This document shows positions 44,892 to 54,242 of a DNA stretch of 64,000 nt, piece after piece (position 1 is the stretch's first letter; each line of letters starts with the position of its first letter). This stretch comes from Candidatus Rifleibacteriota bacterium (GTDB taxonomy: Bacteria > Muiribacteriota > Ozemobacteria > Ozemobacterales > Ozemobacteraceae), in contig JADFZL010000009.1 in the NCBI GenBank assembly GCA_015232575.1, positions 124,001-188,000 of the forward strand, given 5' to 3'. The notes below the pieces were generated by a model. That model was not told where the DNA came from. It made no database searches and was given only the letters and a program-made list of their open reading frames with translations. Made by a program: the position numbers and the translations under genes.

Positions 44892-46118
44892 CTAATTGAC
44901 CTGAACAGTGACGATCTGCGGATCAACACCGTCATCGTTGATAATTACCCTGCTGGTACCAATTGTACCATCATCCACGTTGAAACCTGTAAAAGTCAGA
45001 GTATATCCCGTCGGGACCTGGTTCACACCGAGGTCAACCACTCTGGGAGAACTCAAAATTCCTCCAGTAACAATTGTTTGTGGCCAAACAGTTCCAGTTT
45101 CGTTGCAATAACCTCCGATACGTTCGTTGAGTCCGATATTATTTCCATTCACTACGAGCCTTACATCACGCAGAATCTGTGAAAAGTTTGATTTGAGTGA
45201 CAGATTCTGATAAATAATTCCCTGAAAATCACTATTGGGTGTCACCGGGACAGGACCATTCATCCTGAATCCTTTTATCTGTGCATCTATTGTTACAGAT
45301 GTTCCTATCGGAATTCCTGTCAGTTCAAATGACTGCTGACTCATTGTGCAGGATGTTGTTGCAACAACCCTGTTTCCAGAATATGCAAAAATATTAGCAG
45401 TCGGTGCTTCCTGGAAAACCCATCCCGGAACATCCTTCCAGACACCCACAACCTTGTAACTCATCGGCTGAAGCATTATTACCCCGAGATCTCTGTCTGT
45501 AACAGCATTATTGATAACAGTTGTATAGGTTTCGTAATTTGTTACCTTTATGCTGACATTCATACCTCCATTTACAGCCGGCACCGAGAAACCAGTTTGA
45601 AATTCGCTTGGAACGCGATTATTGAACACCTGATTTTCAAAAACAAATTGAGCTACGCCAAGATTAATAAGAGTTCCATTTTTCGCATCTTTAAGAATGC
45701 CTTTAATAGTCACATACTGATTCACATAATTCTGAACCATTCTAATTTCCGGAGCCACTCTGTGTTCGTTGTTTACAACCACAACTTTAACAGTATAGGT
45801 CGCATCGGTATAAACAGGCTGATAACCGACCTTGTCGAATGACATCACCCATTCACCGGCTCTGAGATCACTGAAGTAGTATCCTCCATTAGAATCCGAG
45901 TAAGTGATTTTATTCACCTTGGAATCGCCCGCACCGGTTTCAGCCGTTATACTAACTCCTGAAACGCCGGCAAGCGTTCTGCTGTCAAGTATATAGCCTG
46001 ACACAGATCCGCCCTTCACACCGAGTGTTCCTTTCTCGCAACCGCCAAGTATTAAAATTAGCAGCAGACAAACCGTTATTATTTTTAAACCGCCTGCGGT
46101 GCGATGTATAAGATTCAT
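44892..46118 (-). CDS. lipoprotein of the local GCEKG family (paralogue 2)
   Basis: 408 residues with a CAGGAGG ribosome site. Lipobox LILGGC, then CEKGTLGVKGGSVSGYILDSRTLAGVSGVSI, a carboxypeptidase-regulatory-like domain (about 35-120, GGYYFSDLRAGEWVMSFDKVGYQPVY). The following beta-rich part shares the MxLQPMSYKVVGVWKDVPGW pattern with paralogue 3 (MQPLTVSVQGTLRNLPGH). It is divergent from paralogue 3 across a 256 bp AT-rich spacer and first in the two-gene minus-strand unit. Confidence 0.82.
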   Translation of the reverse strand: MNLIHRTAGGLKIITVCLLLILILGGCEKGTLGVKGGSVSGYILDSRTLAGVSGVSITAETGAGDSKVNKITYSDSNGGYYFSDLRAGEWVMSFDKVGYQPVYTDATYTVKVVVVNNEHRVAPEIRMVQNYVNQYVTIKGILKDAKNGTLINLGVAQFVFENQVFNNRVPSEFQTGFSVPAVNGGMNVSIKVTNYETYTTVINNAVTDRDLGVIMLQPMSYKVVGVWKDVPGWVFQEAPTANIFAYSGNRVVATTSCTMSQQSFELTGIPIGTSVTIDAQIKGFRMNGPVPVTPNSDFQGIIYQNLSLKSNFSQILRDVRLVVNGNNIGLNERIGGYCNETGTVWPQTIVTGGILSSPRVVDLGVNQVPTGYTLTFTGFNVDDGTIGTSRVIINDDGVDPQIVTVQVN

Positions 46119-46374
46119 TTTAAGCCTCCTGGCAATCAGTAAAAAATACCCTGGTTTCTTATCGGAAACTTGTTCTAAAAGGTTTAATTTTAACTTTTGA
46201 AAAAATTAAAAATTTGAGCGGAAAATTTAAATATTCTTATAAATAATCTATCGGCTTTTAACTGTAATAAATCAGAACTGATTTGCCGATAATGAGGTTT
46301 GATAGATCAGAGGTTTAGAATGCTTCTGTGAAAAGATTATTACTGTTAACATTTTATCGAACATGGGAGGCACC

Positions 46375-47694
46375 ATGGAAAAGAAGTACAATAAGAGAAA
46401 CAGCTATCGGATTTTTCTGGTCACAATGCTTGCATTAGCCAGTTTCATTTTCACTGGTTGTGAAAAGGGCTCACTTGGAGCAAAGAATGGAACTATTTTA
46501 GGTGTTGTACTGGATTATGACAAAAACACTCCCATAGCAGATGTCTGGGTTGTTGCTCAAGGTCCGAATCATGAGGCCCGGGAAACAACGACCAACGGTG
46601 ATGGAAAATTTTCCATTACTACTGATCCGCCCTCAAATGGTCCGGCCCAATGGAATCTCAAAGTGGAAAAATATGGCTGGGCAGCTTCCGGAACAATTGA
46701 TGCTGTTTGGGTCGGCAACGGCGAAACAGTAAATGCTCCGATGATCTTTATGACAAAAACTGGTCAGACAGTAAAGGGCACTCTTAAAGGATATCCTGTT
46801 GATGCTATTACAGGTTCCCCTCTCATGGATTTCACTGTTACACAGATCAGTCCATCAAGATATAAAAACTTTGATACCGCTGAGACTTTCAAGGAAAATG
46901 GGTGGTCTGGTCTTGAGTCTGGCGACAGATTTTATCGTATCACCTGCGATAATTACCAGACCTATATTACACCTGACCCGGGCATCAAAATAAGCAATAC
47001 ACCTTATGATATGGGCGTAATTAAAATGCAGCCGCTCACAGTTTCAGTTCAGGGAACTTTGAGAAATCTTCCCGGACACGTAATTACCAACTGGACAGCA
47101 GCAAGCCCGGTTGTGTGGGCAGAATCAGCTGGTAAAGTTGTTGCAACTGCAAGCGCTATTGCACAGGCACCAGCAGCAGGAACAAGCGGAAGTATTGGAA
47201 ATGTCATATACACAATTCCTGGAATTCCAGTTTCTGTAGGAAATATTGCTGTAAAATGTAAACTTCGCGGATACGACATTATTACCATCAATCAGGCTGT
47301 CAGTATTCCAAAACAGCGTCCGTCCGGAACGATAGCTGGAATTGATGCTAACTTTGAAAACATTGACCCAATTCGCCGCGATGTCAGAGTTATCATAACC
47401 GGAACAGCTCCAAAGCCTCTTGCTGAACCACCAGAACCCTCAACTGTAGACACTGGCGAAATTATCAGGGTATACTTACGACAAGGCGGAAAAGATATTG
47501 TACCTTACGTTGACGTTGCAGGAAGTAATTATCACGCAGAAGCCTATTTCAGCGGCGTAATCACAGGTTATGCACTGGAATTCTATGTAATTAATACCCG
47601 TCGCGGTTACCTGCACTCTGAGAAAGCGAATGTTACAATTCCGGAAGATGGCAACACTATTTATACGATCGATATATCGCTTCAAGGTTCATAA
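46375..47694 (+). CDS. lipoprotein of the local GCEKG family (paralogue 3)
   Basis: 439 residues from the ATG at 46375 behind GGGAGG. Lipobox FIFTGC, then CEKGSLGAKNGTILGVVLDYDKNTPIADVWVVAQ, a carboxypeptidase-regulatory-like domain (about 38-120). Like paralogue 2 it has a central DMGVIKMQPLTVSVQGTLRNLPGH segment and a C-terminal RRDVRVIITG segment (paralogue 2: LRDVRLVVNG), so the similarity extends over most of the length. Function unknown; probably surface or periplasmic. A rho-independent terminator follows 27 bp after the stop. Confidence 0.82.
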   Translation: MEKKYNKRNSYRIFLVTMLALASFIFTGCEKGSLGAKNGTILGVVLDYDKNTPIADVWVVAQGPNHEARETTTNGDGKFSITTDPPSNGPAQWNLKVEKYGWAASGTIDAVWVGNGETVNAPMIFMTKTGQTVKGTLKGYPVDAITGSPLMDFTVTQISPSRYKNFDTAETFKENGWSGLESGDRFYRITCDNYQTYITPDPGIKISNTPYDMGVIKMQPLTVSVQGTLRNLPGHVITNWTAASPVVWAESAGKVVATASAIAQAPAAGTSGSIGNVIYTIPGIPVSVGNIAVKCKLRGYDIITINQAVSIPKQRPSGTIAGIDANFENIDPIRRDVRVIITGTAPKPLAEPPEPSTVDTGEIIRVYLRQGGKDIVPYVDVAGSNYHAEAYFSGVITGYALEFYVINTRRGYLHSEKANVTIPEDGNTIYTIDISLQGS

Positions 47695-47720
47695 TCAGAT
47701 TTAAACAATGCGATTAACTG

Positions 47721-47748
47721 AGAGGGGGAGCTAATCCCCCTCTTTTTG
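47721..47748 (+). terminator. rho-independent terminator
   Basis: AGAGGGGG AGCTAAT CCCCCTCT stem-loop followed by TTTTTG, directly after lipoprotein paralogue 3. Confidence 0.92.
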
Positions 47749-47857
47749 CATTTCCTGAGAAACTCTTATCTACTAATTAATTTGGGGCTTTTACCCACTT
47801 TACATAGAAGGTGTGAAAAAGTGGCACTGTATGAAAAAGCTTATCGGAAAAAGGAAT

Positions 47858-47895
47858 TATGAGAGATCTCCATAAAAGCAAGATTTCAAATGACA
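47858..47895. repeat. degenerate copy of the palindromic element
   Basis: TATGAGAGATCTCCATAAAA then GCAAGATTT and AAATGACA retain the inner parts of the element, but the outer left arm and the CCCTTCGGTCG stretch are gone. Lies between a terminator and the O-antigen ligase gene. Confidence 0.6.
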
Positions 47896-47942
47896 GAAAA
47901 ATACAAAGCACTTGTTCCGAATTGTTGAGCAGTTACATAAAC

Positions 47943-49304
47943 TCAATAATATTGTGAATCTTCATACAACTCATCATCCAGATCTGAATAAGCAGACTCG
48001 TCATCTTCTTCTATCTGTGGTCTGTCGATTATTCCGATTGCTGCTCCGCTTAGAATGAAGAAGAGGTTTAATACCGGCGTCTGTCTGAACGCCCACTCAA
48101 GGAATCCGCTCAGGTGAAGCGACGATTGTCCTATCAGAATTCCAGCTGTAAGCAGCCATGGAAGTTCCTTAGAACAGACAGACGAATATAAAAATAGCCA
48201 GCAGAACCGACCAATCATAATTATGAATATAATCAGACCAGGAAAGCCCATTTCAGCAGCTGTCAGCCAATAAATGTGGTGACACACTCCAGCCTCTTCT
48301 TCGCCTGCCATAACCTCAACATTTTCGCGATACTTTTCAACTCTGGTGAGTACAACAGAGTAGTTGTTCAATCCAACTCCAAAAAAATAATCTTTTGCCA
48401 TCTTATTTGCCGCTTCGTTGAATTCATCACGTGCTTCCTCAGATGACTTCGGAGCAGTTCTGATTCGCTCAAGAAAACTGTCAGCAGCTTTGATCATGCC
48501 TGCTATGACGGCAACAGCAAGGAATCCGGAAAAAACATATACGCGAAAAGATGGCTTTTTAATAAGCACATATAGAAGAGATGCACCTACACAGGCAAGC
48601 GATAAAGCCAATCCTGCTCTGGAAAATGTGGAAGCAACAGAGAATATTGATCCAAGAATGGAAACAACACCAAGAACTCTTTTCCAGAAGGGAAAAGACT
48701 CATCTGTTAAGCTCCAGATGATTATTATTGGCAACATCATGTTCAGGAATGGCGGAATAGTGTTTGAATGGTCAAAAGATCCTGGAACACGATAAATTCC
48801 GAAAAGATACTTCTGAATAAATGCAAAATAGGTAACAATCAGCGATGCTGATACCATTCCATAAAATAGCCCGTCTATATTTTCTTCAGTTCTGAAATAA
48901 TTCACACAACACCAGAAAAGTACAACAGATCTGGAGAGTTTAAGAATCGAAAATCCGAAAAAAAGAGGCTCTGGAGCATTTATGACTGAAAAGAATGAAG
49001 ATAAATAAAACAGAAATATCCATGTTATATTCGAGGGAAACCAGCTTATTTTGCTTCGTGAGCGTATCAGTATTACTAATATTATTGCAAGCCCTATGAG
49101 ATCAGTTGCTGCAAACTCGAACCCGCGATCAGGACCTCGGTATAATTCGTACGAAACAAAATTTATGCGTATCTTTTGCCCAAGCGCAGTCGATGCAACA
49201 AGCGCTGCCATCAGAAGCTGACGGAAAAAGCTGAAGCTGAGTCCAAGCGCGGTCATTATCGGCACCCCAAAAACTGCCGCCATGGAAAAAACGATGTATT
49301 TCAT
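47943..49304 (-). CDS. O-antigen ligase / polymerase family (WaaL/Wzy) membrane protein
   Basis: 453 residues from the ATG at 49304 (a TTG at 49322 is an alternative). About eleven hydrophobic segments and one larger extracytoplasmic loop (about 290-360, with GVGLNNYSVVLTRVEKYRENVEVMAGEEEAGVCHHIYWLTAAEMGFPGL) that contains the Wzy_C/WaaL signature HHIYWLTAAEMG. The tail is acidic (EEDDESAYSDLDDELYED). Such proteins polymerise or ligate surface glycans in the periplasm. It probably works with the polysaccharide genes 12-20 kb upstream, but it is not adjacent to them. Confidence 0.88.
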   Translation of the reverse strand: MKYIVFSMAAVFGVPIMTALGLSFSFFRQLLMAALVASTALGQKIRINFVSYELYRGPDRGFEFAATDLIGLAIILVILIRSRSKISWFPSNITWIFLFYLSSFFSVINAPEPLFFGFSILKLSRSVVLFWCCVNYFRTEENIDGLFYGMVSASLIVTYFAFIQKYLFGIYRVPGSFDHSNTIPPFLNMMLPIIIIWSLTDESFPFWKRVLGVVSILGSIFSVASTFSRAGLALSLACVGASLLYVLIKKPSFRVYVFSGFLAVAVIAGMIKAADSFLERIRTAPKSSEEARDEFNEAANKMAKDYFFGVGLNNYSVVLTRVEKYRENVEVMAGEEEAGVCHHIYWLTAAEMGFPGLIIFIIMIGRFCWLFLYSSVCSKELPWLLTAGILIGQSSLHLSGFLEWAFRQTPVLNLFFILSGAAIGIIDRPQIEEDDESAYSDLDDELYEDSQYY

Positions 49305-49404
49305 CTGCCCTACTTTTACCAAAACCTCTCAAATGCATGTCTTTGGAAATTTAGGTTTTAATTTATCATAAGTAGAGCAATTTTAAAACACCTAAAATTC
49401 AAGA

Positions 49405-49425
49405 GGGGGCGTTATGCCCCCCCTG
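49405..49425. terminator. GC-rich hairpin downstream of a small gene
   Basis: GGGGGC GTTAT GCCCCC stem between the 3' end of the 48-residue gene and the start of the O-antigen ligase gene. On the minus strand the following bases (TCTTGAATTTT) are only moderately T-rich, so it is a weak intrinsic terminator or attenuator. Confidence 0.6.
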
Positions 49426-49447
49426 ATGAAGTTTAACCCAGAGCTGA

Positions 49448-49594
49448 TTATTTTGCCCTGGCGGTTACAACCATTTCAGATTTTGGCTGATCTGATTTCA
49501 GAATAGACGCTATTTTTTTATAGGCGAAATCATACGAACAGATAAAGCCAAATATGCTGGTCATGAGAACAAGAATTGTTGCCAGGACCTTCAT
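49448..49594 (-). CDS. small membrane or exported peptide of 48 residues
   Basis: A short gene with an excellent ribosome site (AAAGGGGGTGG) eight bases before the ATG at 49594. The product starts MKVLATILVLMTSIFGFICS, a hydrophobic helix that could be a signal or membrane anchor, followed by a basic soluble tail ending VVTARAK. A GC-rich hairpin follows it, and the O-antigen ligase gene lies about 145 bp further downstream. No family recognised. The strong ribosome site and hairpin support it being expressed. Confidence 0.65.
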   Translation of the reverse strand: MKVLATILVLMTSIFGFICSYDFAYKKIASILKSDQPKSEMVVTARAK

Positions 49595-49723
49595 TGTAAC
49601 CACCCCCTTTCAACGATGCAATCATATCGACAACAGTTGAAGTTTTCTTCACACATACTGTACAAAATATTGTCTCTCGCCAAAGCCATCGACCTCAATG
49701 CCATCAAGATAAAAAATAAAAGC

Positions 49724-49746
49724 TGTCCGCAGATTTCGCAGATTAA
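49724..49746. repeat. inverted copy of the AATCTGCG repeat
   Basis: TGTCCGCAGATTTCGCAGAT then T at 49724-49744 is the complement of the unit at 13927-13947 with one mismatch. It lies in the 479 bp gap (49595-50073) that also contains palindromic copy 5; no gene was seen there. Confidence 0.7.
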
Positions 49747-49873
49747 GATTTAAAGATGAGATCTGAAAAATTACGAGACTGATTGAATTCATGTTATTAG
49801 TTTCGGAAACATGCATAACTAAAATGAAAAATTCTGTACAATTAAATTCTCGTCCTCAAAGAGAACTATTTAT

Positions 49874-49951
49874 TGTCATCTCGACCGAAGGGAGAGATCT
49901 CCGAAAGGTTAGAAAAAAAATACGAGATTTCTCCCTTCGGTCCAAATGACA
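49874..49951. repeat. palindromic hairpin element, copy 5
   Basis: Left arm TGTCATCTCGACCGAAGGGA with GAGATCTCC, spacer GAAAGGTTAGAAAAAAAATA, right arm CGAGATTTCTCCCTTCGGTC then CAAATGACA. No GTTAAC extension. It can fold into a long hairpin; its spacer matches that of copy 7 (GAAAGGTTAGA). Confidence 0.92.
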
Positions 49952-50073
49952 GGTTTGTTCAAAGGCACATTGGAATTCAAACCTATATTTGCTGAAAAAA
50001 ATTGCTTATTTGACACATTTTTATCTGGCAGATATAATTGAGTGATATCATCGATGAATTTGGGGAGAAGAAA

Positions 50074-52881
50074 ATGACAGTTCGACCTTATAGAATAGCC
50101 TGTTTATTAGCAGCAATAATTTTTTCTGCACAAATTCTCTCTGCTGCGCCTGCAAGAAGGACATCAACGGCGTCATCATCTGTTTCCATGCCCTCGTCAA
50201 ATAACACTTCTTCGCAAAACGCTGTCCGAAAATGGACAGTAATGATATTCATGGCTGCTGATAATAACCTGGAAAAGAACACCGAAGCTGATCTGAATGA
50301 ACTCGAATCAGTTGGCTCAACGAAAGATCTGAACATTGTTGTTCAATTAGATAGATCTGGAAATTTTTCTTCAGCAACAGACTTTAAATGGTCTGGCTGC
50401 AAACGCTTTTTAATTGTTAAAGATAATCAGCCGACAAAAGTAACTTCCCCGGCAGTCCAGGATCTCGGGGAAATTGATTCTGCAACTTCATTGGCTCTTA
50501 TCGACTTTGTAAAATGGACTAAAGCAAGTTATCCGGCAGAAAAATATGCTCTGATATTATGGAACCATGGAACTGGCTGGAAAAAGATAAACCCTGACGG
50601 AAGCCCCGCTGAAGTGGAAAATTCAGCGGGATTATTCACTTTCCCCGCAGGAACGGAATTTGGAAATGCGCCAGTTTCCTCAGATGACAACTCTGACCGT
50701 CCGAGAAACACAACAGAAACTCATCTGATTCCTGAACTTCAGAAAGTTATAAACACGATTTCGTACAACATTTCCTACGATGATACGACATCAACTTCCA
50801 TGAATATTCCAACCCTGGGAAAAACACTCAAATCTGTTACCCAGATTCTTGGAAAACCTCTTGATTTTTTCGGTTTTGATGCATGTCTGATGCAGATGCT
50901 TGAAGTTGCACACGAAGTCGCACCTTACGCAAAATATCAGGTTGCTTCACCTGACCTTGAGCCTGATCGTGGATGGCCTTTTGATGCAATCATGGGAAAC
51001 CTTGCAGCAAAACCAACCATAGATGGTAAAGAATTAGGAAAAATAATAGTGAATTCTTATTCCGCCTCATACAACGGCGGCTCCCAGGGCAATACTTCGG
51101 TAATTCTCTCACTCCTTGATCTATCAAAAATTCAGGCAGTGTCTGATTCGCTCAGCAACTTTTCATCTGCACTGGCAAGCGGAATAATTGAAATAAACGC
51201 AATTGACCGTGCCCGCGAAAATTCTTTCAAATATTTCTACAAGGATTACGCTGATATAGCTGATTTTGCACGTAATGTCAGCAAAGAAGTTCAGAGCCAG
51301 TCAGTAAAAGATGCCGCAGACGAATTACTGAAAATACTTGCTGATACTTCCGGAAATGGGTTTATCGTTGCATGTTCCAGCACAGGCGATAAATACAACG
51401 CACTCTCAGGTCTGGCGCTGTTTTTGCCTGAAAGAAATTCATATACCGAATTGAAAAAAGCTTATAATTCGCTCGGGTTCTCAAAGAAATTCAAATGGAA
51501 GGCTTTTCTTGATGAACTTGAAACACCTAACCTTGCGTATTTAAAAATCAAAGAGGTGATTCTTGCTGATTCAAATCATGACGGGCGCATCACTCCTGGC
51601 GAGGACATCGAAATAAAATTTGTTCTCAAAAATCATGGAAAATTGAAAACACAGAAAGTTCAGGTTCAATACAGCACAGAAAGCAACTATCTAAACCTTG
51701 ATAAAGTTGCAATGTCACTTCTCGAGATTCCTGCCCCCGGAAAAGAAATTACGATCAGCGTCGGAACCTTCAATGTCTCACCCGAGACTCCTGTTAACAC
51801 TCAAGTTGTTCTTACTTTTTCTCTTTCAGGTGAAAATGTTCCATTGTCAACATACAAGACAACTTTTTATGTCAAGGAAGGCTTTGAAACTAACGAACAG
51901 GTTCTGTTTGTTTTTACCGATGCTTTTTCCCCGGCTGCGCCGACTCTCCAGGATTCGCTCAGAGATGCAAAAATAGCATTCGACACATGGGACAGAATGA
52001 TTGACGGGAATATTAAAACTGAAATGCTCAAGCGCTATCTGAACGGCTGGATTCTTGTATCGGTGCAGGATTCATCGAATCAGCAACAGCTTGTTCAGGA
52101 AGAAATAGATGCACTATCAGCATTTTTGAAATCAGGCGGAAGGCTTGTTCTGACAGGCCAGGATCTGGCTTATTCTCTTAGAGAATCTCCGTTCCTGAAA
52201 GATTTCTGCCGGGCTTCGTTTGTCCAGGATGACACGAATATTCACGTTGTATCTGGAGTTGACGGTTTCTTTGGAGGAAACAGTTTTCAGATTTATGGCG
52301 GAGATGGTGCAAATAATCAAAAATGGCCCGATGAAATAAACACCGTCACGGGTGGAAAGATGATAATGAAATACGAACCGGGTGCCAGAGACCTGGTGGA
52401 CCATAAATCAATGAATGGTCCGGATATTAAACCAAACGGAGCAACCAGAGGCATTAAAGCAGCCGGAGGCGCGGCAATCTCTTATGTAGATGGTTTCAGA
52501 GTAATGCTGTTTTCATTCGGACTCGAAGGAATAAACTCAGCACAGCAGCGAGCGACAGTCCTGGGAAAAATTAAATCTTTCATGATTCCAACAATTAACC
52601 AGGAAATTCTTGACCTTTCGGCTGCTTCAGAAAGAAGATCGCTGTATCCAAATTTCTCAACAATGAACCTTCAGAACAATGTTGACATGATATCTGGTCT
52701 ATCTGACAGAATTACAAAAAAATTACAGAAGTCAATAGAAAACAGATCATCAAAAGCAAACGATGCGCTGAAGTTAATTGAGACGCTTCCAGAAACGCAA
52801 AGAAAATCAATTTCACATCTTGAAAAAAATATTCGTTCCCTATTGGAATTTTCCCGTCAGCATGGTACCATTGACAGATAA
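50074..52881 (+). CDS. secreted clostripain-family (C11) cysteine protease
   Basis: 935 residues from the ATG at 50074 behind GGGGAGAAG; a longer frame lacks a site. Signal peptide ends at about residue 27 (AQILSAAPA). The C11 domain spans about residues 50-490: WTVMIFMAADNNLE, LILWNHGTGWKK with catalytic His165, and DFFGFDACLMQMLEVA with catalytic Cys271, then ASPDLEPDRGWPFDAIM. A beta-rich stretch with a calcium-type loop (ADSNHDGRITPGEDIEIKF, about 505-525) follows. After it comes a domain of about 200 residues resembling a glutamine-amidotransferase-like fold (LVFTDAFSPAAPTLQDSLRDAKI, SGGRLVLTGQDLA). C11 proteases cut after Arg or Lys. Secreted or periplasmic. Confidence 0.9.
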   Translation: MTVRPYRIACLLAAIIFSAQILSAAPARRTSTASSSVSMPSSNNTSSQNAVRKWTVMIFMAADNNLEKNTEADLNELESVGSTKDLNIVVQLDRSGNFSSATDFKWSGCKRFLIVKDNQPTKVTSPAVQDLGEIDSATSLALIDFVKWTKASYPAEKYALILWNHGTGWKKINPDGSPAEVENSAGLFTFPAGTEFGNAPVSSDDNSDRPRNTTETHLIPELQKVINTISYNISYDDTTSTSMNIPTLGKTLKSVTQILGKPLDFFGFDACLMQMLEVAHEVAPYAKYQVASPDLEPDRGWPFDAIMGNLAAKPTIDGKELGKIIVNSYSASYNGGSQGNTSVILSLLDLSKIQAVSDSLSNFSSALASGIIEINAIDRARENSFKYFYKDYADIADFARNVSKEVQSQSVKDAADELLKILADTSGNGFIVACSSTGDKYNALSGLALFLPERNSYTELKKAYNSLGFSKKFKWKAFLDELETPNLAYLKIKEVILADSNHDGRITPGEDIEIKFVLKNHGKLKTQKVQVQYSTESNYLNLDKVAMSLLEIPAPGKEITISVGTFNVSPETPVNTQVVLTFSLSGENVPLSTYKTTFYVKEGFETNEQVLFVFTDAFSPAAPTLQDSLRDAKIAFDTWDRMIDGNIKTEMLKRYLNGWILVSVQDSSNQQQLVQEEIDALSAFLKSGGRLVLTGQDLAYSLRESPFLKDFCRASFVQDDTNIHVVSGVDGFFGGNSFQIYGGDGANNQKWPDEINTVTGGKMIMKYEPGARDLVDHKSMNGPDIKPNGATRGIKAAGGAAISYVDGFRVMLFSFGLEGINSAQQRATVLGKIKSFMIPTINQEILDLSAASERRSLYPNFSTMNLQNNVDMISGLSDRITKKLQKSIENRSSKANDALKLIETLPETQRKSISHLEKNIRSLLEFSRQHGTIDR

Positions 52882-52948
52882 TTTTGTCCTTCAGTATTCT
52901 AAGCAAAATGCCGAAGATTCTAGTGGGAAATTTTTTTATTAATCAGAG

Positions 52949-53314
52949 TTGAAATTGAAAAAGTCTACTATTACATTTAACAATCAGAACTGGCGTCCGG
53001 AACCAATTGATCAGGACGGAAAAAAAAGAAGATTGATCAGGCTTTATATGACCGCAATCATTCTTCTCAGCCTTATGTTTACAATGTATGTCTGGCAGTC
53101 AACTAAAATAGTTGAAGTAAAGTGGCGCCTGCAGGAACTTTCAAAAAAGACCTCAGGCCTTGAAAGCAATATCGCTGTCCTGAAAGCCAGCATATCGAAA
53201 CTTCAGTCCATAAGCAGAATAGAAAAACTTGCAAGAGAAGATCTTGGCATGATTTTTCCAAAACAGCTCTGTTTTATTCCAATGTCTGATTATTACAAAG
53301 TCAATGGCAACTGA
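52949..53314 (+). CDS. ftsL: FtsL/DivIC-type septum protein
   Basis: 121 residues with a TTG start at 52949 (another TTG lies two codons on). A cytoplasmic basic N-terminus is followed by a single membrane helix (LYMTAIILLSLMFTMYVW) and a coiled coil (VEVKWRLQELSKKTSGLESNIAVLKASISKLQSISRIEKLAREDLGM), the FtsL/DivIC layout. It bridges the division proteins FtsB and FtsQ and the septal synthase. It overlaps rsmH by 11 bp but lies before it; in most bacteria ftsL follows rsmH. Confidence 0.82.
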   Translation: MKLKKSTITFNNQNWRPEPIDQDGKKRRLIRLYMTAIILLSLMFTMYVWQSTKIVEVKWRLQELSKKTSGLESNIAVLKASISKLQSISRIEKLAREDLGMIFPKQLCFIPMSDYYKVNGN

Positions 53315-54242
53315 TAATTACAATCACATTCCCGTTCTGGCGCAGGAATTCCTCGAATTGGGCTTCCCTTCATCTGGAATGGTCTTTGTTGACGCAACTT
53401 TCGGTCTTGGGGGCCATTCAAAGCTGCTGCTTGAGAAGTTTCCCGGAATAAGAAAGATCGTTGCAATAGACAGAGACAGCGAAATTTTAAAATCACCGTT
53501 GTCATACCGACATTCCAAAATCGAAACCTTTCACGCTGAAGCATCTATGATCAGAGATGTGTTGGATAAACTTGAATTAAAAGGTTCGGACGGCATTCTG
53601 CTTGATCTCGGAGTATCGTCACCTCAAATTGATGACGCTCACAGAGGATTTTCATTTTCCTCCGATGGTCCGCTTGATATGCGAATGGACAGAACAACAG
53701 TTAAAACAGCCGCCGATCTGGTAAACACTCTTAACGAAGAAAAACTTGCAAATATTATATATAACTATGGCGAAGAGAAGTTTTCACGAAGAATTGCATC
53801 GAAAATCGTATATCTGCGCCAGAATAAGAAGTTTGAAACAACACTTGAACTTGCAAATGCTGTTATTTCGGCCATGCCGCCTGCTGCAAAAAACAATTCC
53901 CGAATTCATCCGGCAACCCGGGTATTCATGGCACTTAGAATAGCAGTAAATGATGAACTTTCTGAAGTTGAAAATGCCGTTGAATCAGCAATAAAGTGCC
54001 TGAACCCAGGTGGAAGGCTTTCTGTCATTTCTTTTCACTCACTTGAAGATCGCATAGTAAAAAATATTTTTATCAGAGCATCTGGCAAATGCCTTTGTCC
54101 GCCAGGTTTACCCGAATGCAGATGCGGAAATACTGCCATAGTAAAAATTCTGACAAAAAAGCCACTTGTGGCAACTGAAGAAGAAGAAAAATTCAATCCA
54201 CGAAGCAGATCTGCCAAATTACGAATCGTCGAAAAGCTATGA
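53304..54242 (+). CDS. rsmH: 16S rRNA (cytosine-1402-N4) methyltransferase RsmH (MraW)
   Basis: 312 residues. Signature segments: HIPVLAQEFLELG, VDATFGLGGHSKLLLEKFP, IVAIDRDSEIL, GILLDLGVSSPQIDDAHRGFSFSSDGPLDMRMD, ATRVFMALRIAVNDELSEVE, LSVISFHSLEDRIVKNIF and FNPRSRSAKLRI. Normal length. It methylates C1402 of 16S rRNA using S-adenosylmethionine. It shares 4 bp with the following penicillin-binding protein gene, giving a tightly coupled division operon. No mraZ precedes it in this window. Confidence 0.98.
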   Translation: MATDNYNHIPVLAQEFLELGFPSSGMVFVDATFGLGGHSKLLLEKFPGIRKIVAIDRDSEILKSPLSYRHSKIETFHAEASMIRDVLDKLELKGSDGILLDLGVSSPQIDDAHRGFSFSSDGPLDMRMDRTTVKTAADLVNTLNEEKLANIIYNYGEEKFSRRIASKIVYLRQNKKFETTLELANAVISAMPPAAKNNSRIHPATRVFMALRIAVNDELSEVENAVESAIKCLNPGGRLSVISFHSLEDRIVKNIFIRASGKCLCPPGLPECRCGNTAIVKILTKKPLVATEEEEKFNPRSRSAKLRIVEKL

